A stretch of 64,000 bases of DNA, taken from positions 3,018,501 through 3,082,500 of the forward strand of contig NZ_LR813084.1 of assembly GCF_903815225.1 (NCBI RefSeq), written 5' to 3'. This stretch comes from Delftia tsuruhatensis. Lineage in GTDB: Bacteria > Pseudomonadota > Gammaproteobacteria > Burkholderiales > Burkholderiaceae_C. The translations under genes and the position numbers were made by a program. Positions 6,598 to 13,448 of this stretch are shown piece after piece. The notes beneath the pieces are model-generated. The model ran no database searches, was not told the DNA's origin, and saw only the letters and a list, made by a program, of their open reading frames with translations. Numbering within the stretch: position 1 is the first letter of the stretch; every line of letters starts with the position of its first letter.

Positions 6598-9522
6598 ATG
6601 GAAGCGCGCATATCTGAGGAAGGGGAAAAAAGGGATCTCTACCTTCTCAATCGCTACAACAAGACGCTGCTCCTTGGCGGAGGGCTGGTTTTTACGCTTC
6701 TTGTGATCGTGGTGGCCTTGGTGGCTCTGCTGGCAGAGTTCAATGAATTCATGGAGGAAAGAAGGGCCAGCTTCCAGGACAGGAGAACGCGCATCCTCGT
6801 TGAAATAGAAACCAAGCAGGTCATCGTGATGCGTGGAATCGTCGCTTCAGAGTTGATTTGGGGGCATGCTCATGAATCGCGCTCGGGCATCTGGAGACAG
6901 CCGGAAGCGGGAGGCGTGATCCCGGTCACTTTGCTGGAGGGATTCGAGAGCCGCCAGTTGAATGATGAGTACGGGGTCATTCTGGAGGAGTTGGCCTATC
7001 TTGCGAATTCCAGCTTCTTGCAGCATGGGAAGGCAATATCCGCCTATGTTTTCAGTCCTGATGGAAAATTCATCGGTGCCCTGATCGATCATGTTCCTGA
7101 TGATGTGGAGAGAGATGCCATCTTGCAGAGATTGAAGTCGAACATCTCCAGGATCTATGAAAACGATGGGCGTGCTGGAAGAACGGGGGCTCCACGCCAG
7201 CCTATATGGCTTGCGCCGGAAAGGAGTGTTCTTACAGGAGACCTGTCATTTCAGATCATGGCTACGGCATTTCAGAATGAAAAGCCTTTTCTGACAGTAG
7301 TCAGTGATATGCCCACAGATTACGTCGCGAGCTTGATGGAGCAGAATGATGTGCGCGGATCATTCTTCATCATGGACTCTGCAGGGGGCATTGCATTGGG
7401 GGGAGGGGCCGAGGTTCGTGCGACAGCCGACCGGGCGGTCATGCAAGGCTGGAAGAGGCAGGAAGGATTGCTTGCAAAGTATATATTGAGCAGGTATGGA
7501 AGTGTATACGAAAATGGATTATTTTACTATAGATCCGATATATCAAACACAAACATGTCGCTGTTTCATGTTTTCTCCTGGAAGGATGCGGTATATCTGA
7601 AGGGTAGGTCTGTCGTATATTTGTTTCTTGCTGCTGCTTTCATTCTTTTCTTCTGGGGGTTTCTTTTCTATTTCTATGAGCGTATATTTGTTCCAATATA
7701 CAGAAAGGCAAGGCATGTATTTGATTCAGAGCAATTGAGCAGGACCATCATGGCGATGGCTCCCTATGGTCTCGGGGTGTTGGATATCAAGAGGCAGAAG
7801 ATGCTGCTGGAGAACGGCATGATGCAGCTTTGCAAGGACAGCATGGTTCTGCATGGCAAAGGACAAAAGGAATCCTTGATGGGATATTTTTGTCGTATCA
7901 ACGCAGAAAGAAATTCCCCCAGAAGAGAGGATGGGCATGCGCAGGTCAACAGCGAGATCGTCATCGAGCGCGATGGGGATTTGGCGGAGTTGTCAACCGT
8001 CATGGTGAAGACAAGATATCGTGGCCGAAATGTGTTGCTTTGCGGATTCGCGGACATCACGGCGCACAAGCAGCTTCACAGAAACCTTGAGCGGGCCAGA
8101 AAGACCGCCGAAGACGCAAGCAAGGAAAAGTCGAATTTCCTGGCTGTCATGAGTCATGAAATACGGACCCCGCTCAATGCCATTCTCGGTAATCTGGAGA
8201 TACTGAGCAGAGGCCATTTGTCTGATCCTCAGAAAGCCAGGTTGGATGTCATATCTTCATCATCCCAGTCTCTCTTGCAACTGCTCAATGATGTGCTTGA
8301 TTTCTCAAAGATAGAATCGGGGCAGATGAGCGTGGAGCTGGCGGGATTTGATCTCAGGGCAGCGATTCAACATGTGGCAAGCATCTACGAGCCGCTGGTG
8401 CTGGACGCCGGCATGGAATTCTTCGTGGTGGCGGATGAATCGCTGCGGGGTGGCTATCTGGGTGATGTGGAGCGCGTCAAGCAGATCATGAACAACCTTC
8501 TGAGCAACGCCGTGAAGTTCACCAGGCAGGGCCGGATTGGGATCCATGCATCGGAGTCTTCAGGCCAGGTACGGATCGTTGTGTCGGATACGGGCATAGG
8601 AATTCCATCCTCACAGCATCCATTCATTTTCGATGCATTCAGGCAGGCAGGGGCGGGCATCTCTGCGCAATTCGGAGGAACAGGGTTGGGGCTGACGCTG
8701 TGCCAGCGCATGGCGCGTCTGATGGGAGGAGAGATCCGGTTTTCCAGCCGACCGGGACTTGGCAGTCAATTCGAATTGTCATTTCCTGCCCATCATGCAG
8801 AACCTGCCCTGCTTCCCCAGGACCGTGGCCCGGAGGATGATGTCGCTGTCATGGAAGGCAACAGCCCTTGCGCGCGGATTCTCGTGGTGGACGACCATCC
8901 GGTCAATCGCATGCTGCTGGTGGATCAACTGAGGATTGTGGGATGCGCGGCCGATGCAGCACCTGGCGGAGAAATCGCCTTGCGCATGATGGCGGAACAG
9001 ACATACGACCTTGTCATCACGGATCTCCAGATGCCGGGCATGAGCGGATATCTGCTGGCACGGCACATAAGGCAGAAGTATCCGCATATTCCGGTTGGTG
9101 CGATCACGGCACATGCGGGAAAGGATGAAAAAGCCAGATGCTTGCAGTTCGGAATCTCAGATATTATTTTCAAACCAGCCTCTTTGGGAAACATAAAAAT
9201 TTTCGTCGCCAGGAATATCGTAAAGAAGTGGAACGTTTCCTCTGCTTCCGAGGATAATCTCAGTGCCGGAGTTTCTGCTTATCTCGACATGCTCATATCG
9301 ACGACAGAGGATTCCCTGGCGTTGCTGAAGAACTGCATGGAGCTTAAAGACACTGGTGGCATGCGTCAGGAGATCCATGCGATGAAGGGAGCATTTGCAG
9401 TGGCTGGCATGTCCGTGCAGCTGGCCTACCTGGAGAAAATCTCATCGCTGATTGAATCAGGGGAGTGGCGGTGCATCGATGCCGTGGTGGCAGATTTGCG
9501 CGATAGCCTTGGAAAGTTGTAA
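6598..9522 (+). CDS. Membrane hybrid sensor kinase: HisKA-HATPase-REC-HPt
   Basis: 974 residues. TM1 ~24-46, a periplasmic domain ~47-337 with no recognisable VFT or Cache signature, TM2 ~338-360, a PAS-like region, then HisKA with His520 (VMSHEIRTPLNAIL). The ATPase has NNLLSNAVKF, DTGIGIP and FGGTGLGL. The REC domain has Asp809 in VITDLQMPG, and a C-terminal HPt domain has His927 in EIHAMKGAFAVAG. This gives a complete His-Asp-His relay that could phosphorylate either flanking RcsB-like regulator. RcsC lacks the HPt, whereas BvgS and EvgS have it but carry periplasmic VFT domains. Lower GC than flanks. No strong ribosome site was seen before ATG 6598. Confidence 0.92.
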   Translation: MEARISEEGEKRDLYLLNRYNKTLLLGGGLVFTLLVIVVALVALLAEFNEFMEERRASFQDRRTRILVEIETKQVIVMRGIVASELIWGHAHESRSGIWRQPEAGGVIPVTLLEGFESRQLNDEYGVILEELAYLANSSFLQHGKAISAYVFSPDGKFIGALIDHVPDDVERDAILQRLKSNISRIYENDGRAGRTGAPRQPIWLAPERSVLTGDLSFQIMATAFQNEKPFLTVVSDMPTDYVASLMEQNDVRGSFFIMDSAGGIALGGGAEVRATADRAVMQGWKRQEGLLAKYILSRYGSVYENGLFYYRSDISNTNMSLFHVFSWKDAVYLKGRSVVYLFLAAAFILFFWGFLFYFYERIFVPIYRKARHVFDSEQLSRTIMAMAPYGLGVLDIKRQKMLLENGMMQLCKDSMVLHGKGQKESLMGYFCRINAERNSPRREDGHAQVNSEIVIERDGDLAELSTVMVKTRYRGRNVLLCGFADITAHKQLHRNLERARKTAEDASKEKSNFLAVMSHEIRTPLNAILGNLEILSRGHLSDPQKARLDVISSSSQSLLQLLNDVLDFSKIESGQMSVELAGFDLRAAIQHVASIYEPLVLDAGMEFFVVADESLRGGYLGDVERVKQIMNNLLSNAVKFTRQGRIGIHASESSGQVRIVVSDTGIGIPSSQHPFIFDAFRQAGAGISAQFGGTGLGLTLCQRMARLMGGEIRFSSRPGLGSQFELSFPAHHAEPALLPQDRGPEDDVAVMEGNSPCARILVVDDHPVNRMLLVDQLRIVGCAADAAPGGEIALRMMAEQTYDLVITDLQMPGMSGYLLARHIRQKYPHIPVGAITAHAGKDEKARCLQFGISDIIFKPASLGNIKIFVARNIVKKWNVSSASEDNLSAGVSAYLDMLISTTEDSLALLKNCMELKDTGGMRQEIHAMKGAFAVAGMSVQLAYLEKISSLIESGEWRCIDAVVADLRDSLGKL

Positions 9523-9548
9523 GGGTCTTGGACATCAAATTCTCTGCC

Positions 9549-10232
9549 ATGAACCACGAGGAAGAATCAGAAATATCCGTACTGTTGGCGGATGACCACC
9601 CGGGTATCATCTCCGGTATCCGTCATGAATTGGCGTCAGAGCAGGATATCCTGCTCAATGCAAGCGTTTCCAACTCCAGCGATCTGATCAGGAGGCTGGA
9701 GGAAGAAGATTTCGATGTGCTGGTCTCTGATTACTCCATGCCCAAAGGTGGATACGGAGATGGCTTGCAGTTGTTCAGCTATATATCGAGAAAATTTCCC
9801 CAGGTGGGGCTGGTTGTTCTGACGATGCTGGACAATCCGGCAATTTTGCAGGCCCTGACCCAGGTCTCGGGGATCAGCATCGTCAGCAAGGCGGACCCTG
9901 TTCTTCATCTTGTGCCGGCCATTCATGCGGCGTATGCGGGAGGAATTTACTACTCTCCAAGCATATCGGAGTGCCTTGGCCGGGTGGGGGCGAATGGAAT
10001 CCCCATAGAGGGAAAATCTCCTGTCATTCTCAGTCCCAAGGAGGCCGAGGTGGTGAGACTCTATGCCGCAGGGCTTCGCGTCGATGAGATTGCAGCGAGA
10101 TTGAATAGAAGCAAAAAGACCATCAGCACCCAGAAAGTCAAAGCCATGCACAAGCTTGGTATCAAGAAAGACATAGACCTCATGAAATATGCGCTGGAGT
10201 GTGGTTGGGTGACTTCGTCAAGGGGTGTATGA
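9549..10232 (+). CDS. RcsB-like response regulator (second of two)
   Basis: 227 residues from ATG 9549; a TTG at 9528 is possible but has poor ribosome spacing. REC acidic pair in LLADDHPG, Asp61 in LVSDYSMPKGGYGDGL, and an HTH with KEAEVVRLYAAGLRVDEIAARLNRSKKT split over the usual helices. It is a paralogue of the first regulator and again RcsB-like (ILQALTQ, KTISTQKVKAMHKLGI). It follows the kinase by 26 bp, so they are probably co-transcribed. The two regulators may heterodimerise, as RcsB does with partners, but this is inference. Confidence 0.9.
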   Translation: MNHEEESEISVLLADDHPGIISGIRHELASEQDILLNASVSNSSDLIRRLEEEDFDVLVSDYSMPKGGYGDGLQLFSYISRKFPQVGLVVLTMLDNPAILQALTQVSGISIVSKADPVLHLVPAIHAAYAGGIYYSPSISECLGRVGANGIPIEGKSPVILSPKEAEVVRLYAAGLRVDEIAARLNRSKKTISTQKVKAMHKLGIKKDIDLMKYALECGWVTSSRGV

Positions 10233-10245
10233 ATGCTTTCGTGCT

Positions 10246-11016
10246 TCAGCTTTGGCCCATTGCCAGCATGATTTTTTTCAGATTCGACAATTCCGATTGC
10301 AAATATGCAATGTCCATTGCATGAGCGCCAAATCCATTGCGGGTGATGCCCTCCTCCAGGGCCAAACAGTAAAAAGACATCTCTCTGAGATGGAAGAATC
10401 TCAACGATCCGGAAAGATTGTGCAGCTCGCGCTGGATATCCTCGCGGTCCCTGGATGTGGTGAGGATCAGCAAGGATGATGATAATGATGCTAGGAAAGC
10501 GGTCCTGATCGTGGCTGAGGTTTCCTGCAAGTGCTGCAAGTGAATATCTGACAGACTGATTCCAAGGGGGAGACGAGATGGCCGGGGCGGAGAAGCGGAG
10601 TAGGGTGAATGGATTGCCCATTGAAGAGCCTGGACTAATCCTGGCAATGATTTCGAAGATACGGTGATGAGTCGCTGATTGATTCTCTCGGGTTCCAGGC
10701 CATGGTTTTTTTCGCACTCTATGATGCAGTCCAAGGCAGACGCGACACGATTCTCGCTCCTTGGATTCCATGAATCCCTGGGTCCTGCGAAAATGGCAAA
10801 CCGAAAATTCTTGACATGTCCGCTCCTGATCTCGCTGGGGCTTGAATAGGAGTGCAAATCCAGGCCCCAGCCCTGGAGAAATGGCGAAAGCAATGCATGC
10901 AGCTGATTGGACGATGAGATGAAGAGAATCTTCGTTCCCGAAAAAATCTGCGCAGGGGCGGAAAGGGGCTCTACTCCTTGAGAGCCAACGGTTGGTGGAT
11001 TTATCACTGTCTTCAT
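10246..11016 (-). CDS. REC-like/HPt phosphotransfer protein, antiparallel to the kinase operon
   Basis: 256 residues from ATG 11016, with no strong ribosome site; a GTG at 11100 is the alternative. Residues ~28-135 resemble a degenerate receiver (GTKILFISSSNQLHALL) without the acidic pair or an obvious phosphoacceptor Asp. Residues ~150-256 resemble an HPt domain with His199 in RELHNLSGSLRFFHL, compared with the HPt consensus HxLKGS. A pseudo-receiver plus HPt recalls the cytoplasmic end of RcsD, without its membrane part. It is convergent with the second regulator (13 bp gap), divergent from the EAL gene, and AT-richer than the genome flanks. Confidence 0.7.
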   Translation of the reverse strand: MKTVINPPTVGSQGVEPLSAPAQIFSGTKILFISSSNQLHALLSPFLQGWGLDLHSYSSPSEIRSGHVKNFRFAIFAGPRDSWNPRSENRVASALDCIIECEKNHGLEPERINQRLITVSSKSLPGLVQALQWAIHSPYSASPPRPSRLPLGISLSDIHLQHLQETSATIRTAFLASLSSSLLILTTSRDREDIQRELHNLSGSLRFFHLREMSFYCLALEEGITRNGFGAHAMDIAYLQSELSNLKKIMLAMGQS

Positions 11017-11122
11017 GGCGATCGATGGTCTCGCAGCATTATGGAGCGTCAGGCACCTGGGCTGATTTTGCCGGCCGTCTGTGAGCACGGAGTGAAACAC
11101 GAAATTGAAAGGCGATTAAGCC

Positions 11123-11917
11123 ATGATGATCGAAGCCCTGTTCATCGATTATGTCAGCCAAGTCGAAGACTACAGAGGAAAGGTCCGCAAAGCCATTGGG
11201 GAGAAAAATGTACCTCTGGATATGGTCAAGAAAATATCCTGTACGGATGGCACCTTGAAGGGCGTGGAAGCAGGGGTCAGCCCATCTGCCTATGCACAAG
11301 TGGATGCCTTGAGGCCGCACGCCCTGGAGTTCATTGAGGGTTGCGGCCTGGAGTATGAGCTGCTTGAGCGTGTCATCTTGCAGATTTCCTTCGACATCAT
11401 CAGGTACTCGAAGTTTGGAGGAGATTTTTCCCTCGGAGTCAGCCAGTGGCTGGTCCAGCAGCAGGATTTCGTACCCTGGATCATGGAAACCCTGGAGCGA
11501 TGCGGGGTGCCCAGGCAGCGGGTGGTCCTCAGGTTGGGAGCCAGGCTCTTCACCCTGGACAGGACGCAGGAGAAGCTCATACATGCCATCTCATCCGTCG
11601 AGGCGGCTGGCTTGAAGCTGTGCCTGGCCGATTTCGGCATTGGCGGCGCCACGCCCCATGTATTGAGCAGGTGCCAGATGCATGAAGTGAAGATTGCCAG
11701 GCATTTCTTTGCTCAGGCTCGCTCCGATCGCAGGGCGGCATTGTTCCTGAGAAGCATGGTCCGCATGGCCCAGGGATTGAATGCCAGGGTGATCCTGGAT
11801 GGCGTGGACACCCCCAACGATGTGCGGCTGGCCCGATCCCTGGGGGCTGAGTTGATGCAGGGTCATGTCTTCGGCACCCTGGATCAGGCCGGGCAAGCAC
11901 AGCTTTCTGACTTCTGA
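11123..11917 (+). CDS. Degenerate EAL-domain protein
   Basis: 264 residues, start ATG 11123 or 11126, with AAGG upstream. The EAL fold is traceable to its end: LCLADFGIGGATPHVLSR, HEVKIARHFF, ARVILDGVD, and the terminal LMQGHVFG. However, the catalytic signatures are altered: DDFG reads ADFG, KID reads KIA, the LxLTE strand reads LRLGA, and EGVE reads DGVD. A c-di-GMP phosphodiesterase activity is therefore unlikely, and a binding or regulatory role more likely. Bordetella BvgR, an EAL protein encoded beside bvgAS, is a functional parallel but not a proven orthologue. It lies 106 bp from the divergent HPt gene. Confidence 0.75.
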   Translation: MMIEALFIDYVSQVEDYRGKVRKAIGEKNVPLDMVKKISCTDGTLKGVEAGVSPSAYAQVDALRPHALEFIEGCGLEYELLERVILQISFDIIRYSKFGGDFSLGVSQWLVQQQDFVPWIMETLERCGVPRQRVVLRLGARLFTLDRTQEKLIHAISSVEAAGLKLCLADFGIGGATPHVLSRCQMHEVKIARHFFAQARSDRRAALFLRSMVRMAQGLNARVILDGVDTPNDVRLARSLGAELMQGHVFGTLDQAGQAQLSDF

Positions 11918-11969
11918 AGACTGCTGGCTGCTGGTGGATGGCTGTTTATTTGTACAGTATGATGCAGCC

Positions 11970-12257
11970 ATGAGCCTCGACCAGATCGCCTTCTCCATCC
12001 CCGTGGCCATTGCCGTGTGGTTGTCCCAATCCCGCTCGGAAGCCTTGCGAAGATGGGCCTGCCTCTTTGGCCTCGTGGGCATGCCCTATTGGCTTTATGC
12101 CGGCATGCTGGCCGGGCAGTGGGGCATGCTGGGCCTGGCGTCGGCATTTTCCCTGGCCTGGCTGCGTGGGCTTTGGGTGTATTGGCTGGGTACCCGGCGG
12201 CGGCAATCCATGGGTTCGGGCCTGGGGACGATACAGATCACACCGGGCACCCGTTAG
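11970..12257 (+). CDS. Small membrane protein, unknown
   Basis: 95 residues from the Met of MSLDQIAFSIPVAIAVWLS. Two to three hydrophobic segments are visible (IAFSIPVAIAVWL; FGLVGMPYWLYAGML; MLGLASAFSLAWLRGLWVYW) and a basic end (GTRRRQ). GC returns to the genome norm here, so it probably does not belong to the signalling island although it follows the EAL gene by 52 bp. I do not recognise the family. Confidence 0.55.
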   Translation: MSLDQIAFSIPVAIAVWLSQSRSEALRRWACLFGLVGMPYWLYAGMLAGQWGMLGLASAFSLAWLRGLWVYWLGTRRRQSMGSGLGTIQITPGTR

Positions 12258-12872
12258 GTCCAGACGCAGGGCCGGGCCTGCCGGTGCTTGCTGGCGGGTT
12301 GTGGTCGATTTTCTTGTTGACATGCTTTTTCTTGCTGCTTGCCTATGGAGGCGCAGAAGTTTTCAAGCGTCTGCACTGGAATTTGATGCAGATAAAAGCC
12401 GACTGATTTGCTGGGTTGGTGGCGGCCGCGACAAGGCCCGCCTGAGGGTGGATGCCTTGCTGATTCTCCGAGCGGGCTATGCGTAGCGGTGCATGGCAGG
12501 CTGTCCGTTGCGTGCACCTTGCTGGTGCGTGTCCCCAGGCAAGGAGCCCGTTGCGAGAACGGGTGATCGTTATGCTTGCATGGACATTCCCATTGAAGCC
12601 ACATGGTTTTGTGAGTAAAAAGCGACGAAAAATCCGAGTTTGTGCGGGGGCGATCCAACCTTCCGTTCGCCTGCGCAGTCGCAGGCAGCGGCATAGAATC
12701 GTTTGCATACAACAGGCAGCCGTCCGAGTGAATTGCTGCTGAAAACCACGAGCAATAGCCCACCCTGAAGGCGGTGGGCTTTCTTTTTCGGCCTCTGCCA
12801 CGACAGGCCGGCTGCTGCTTTTCAGTGCACACCTATGGTTTTCACCTGTTGTCAACCACGAGGTTTGCAAAA
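12258..12872. other. 615-bp intergenic leader with hairpins, upstream of Moco enzyme operon
   Basis: No convincing gene. A 40-codon GTG frame (12284-12406) encodes a hydrophobic stretch (SIFLLTCFFLLLAYGG) in the -1 frame relative to the preceding membrane gene; it may be a small protein or a frameshifted tail. TTGACA occurs at ~12319. Hairpins: CCCGTT/AACGGG (12547-12563), GCCTGCG/CGCAGGC with a 4-nt loop (12669-12686), and a terminator at 12757-12788. The last ends only 85 bp before the Moco operon, so this could be a regulated 5' leader. Confidence 0.45.
12757..12788 (+). terminator. Intrinsic terminator in leader of Moco dehydrogenase operon
   Basis: Stem AGCCCACC (12757-12764) pairs with GGTGGGCT (12773-12780) and is followed by TTCTTTTT. 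An overlapping ATTGCT/AGCAAT pairing (12732-12756) immediately precedes it, which could compete or stack. The placement, far from any upstream gene and 85 bp before the operon start, suits either an orphan terminator or an attenuator. Confidence 0.75.
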
Positions 12873-13448
12873 ATGAAATTCACACTCAACCAACAAGAGG
12901 TCGAGCTCCAGGGCGTAAGTCCGGAGACGCCGCTGCTCTATGTGCTGCGCAACGACATGCAGCTCAACGGTCCCAAGTTCGGCTGCGGCCTGGGCGAGTG
13001 CGGTGCCTGTGCCGTGCTGATCGACGGCAAGGTGGCCCGCTCCTGTTCCGTGCCCGTGGGCGTGGTGCAAGGCATGCAGGTCACCACGCTGGAAGGGCTG
13101 TCCCAGGAGGCGACCCAGGCCGAGCACGCCCGCGTGGCGCGTGACTGGCAGGCGGCGCTGCCTGCCAGCGTGCCGGGCCTGCCGGAAGGCAAGTCGGCCG
13201 GGCATGCCGTGCACAGGCTGCACCCTGTTCAGCAGGCTTTCATCGACGAGCAGGCTGCCCAGTGCGGCTACTGCACCAACGGCATGGTCATGGCCCTGGT
13301 GGCCCTGTTCGACCACAAGCCCACGGCGACGGACGACGAGGTCACCCAGGCCCTTGCGGGCCACCTGTGTCGCTGCGGCACGCATGTGGAGATCATGCGC
13401 GCGGCCGCACGGGCGCGCGTGCTGATTGCCCAGGGAGGTGCGGCATGA
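12873..13448 (+). CDS. 2Fe-2S subunit of periplasmic Moco dehydrogenase (IorA/NicA-like)
   Basis: 191 residues from ATG 12873 (MKFTLNQQEVEL), with GAGG upstream. The ferredoxin-type cluster is CGLGECGACAVLIDG and the second cluster is CGYCTNGMVM plus CRCGTH. A ~20-residue insertion (around LPASVPGLPEG) between the two cluster domains differs from ordinary XDH small subunits. The family supplies electrons from isoquinoline-, nicotinate- or aldehyde-oxidising Moco subunits to cytochromes. Stop and next start overlap as ATGA. Confidence 0.9.
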   Translation: MKFTLNQQEVELQGVSPETPLLYVLRNDMQLNGPKFGCGLGECGACAVLIDGKVARSCSVPVGVVQGMQVTTLEGLSQEATQAEHARVARDWQAALPASVPGLPEGKSAGHAVHRLHPVQQAFIDEQAAQCGYCTNGMVMALVALFDHKPTATDDEVTQALAGHLCRCGTHVEIMRAAARARVLIAQGGAA

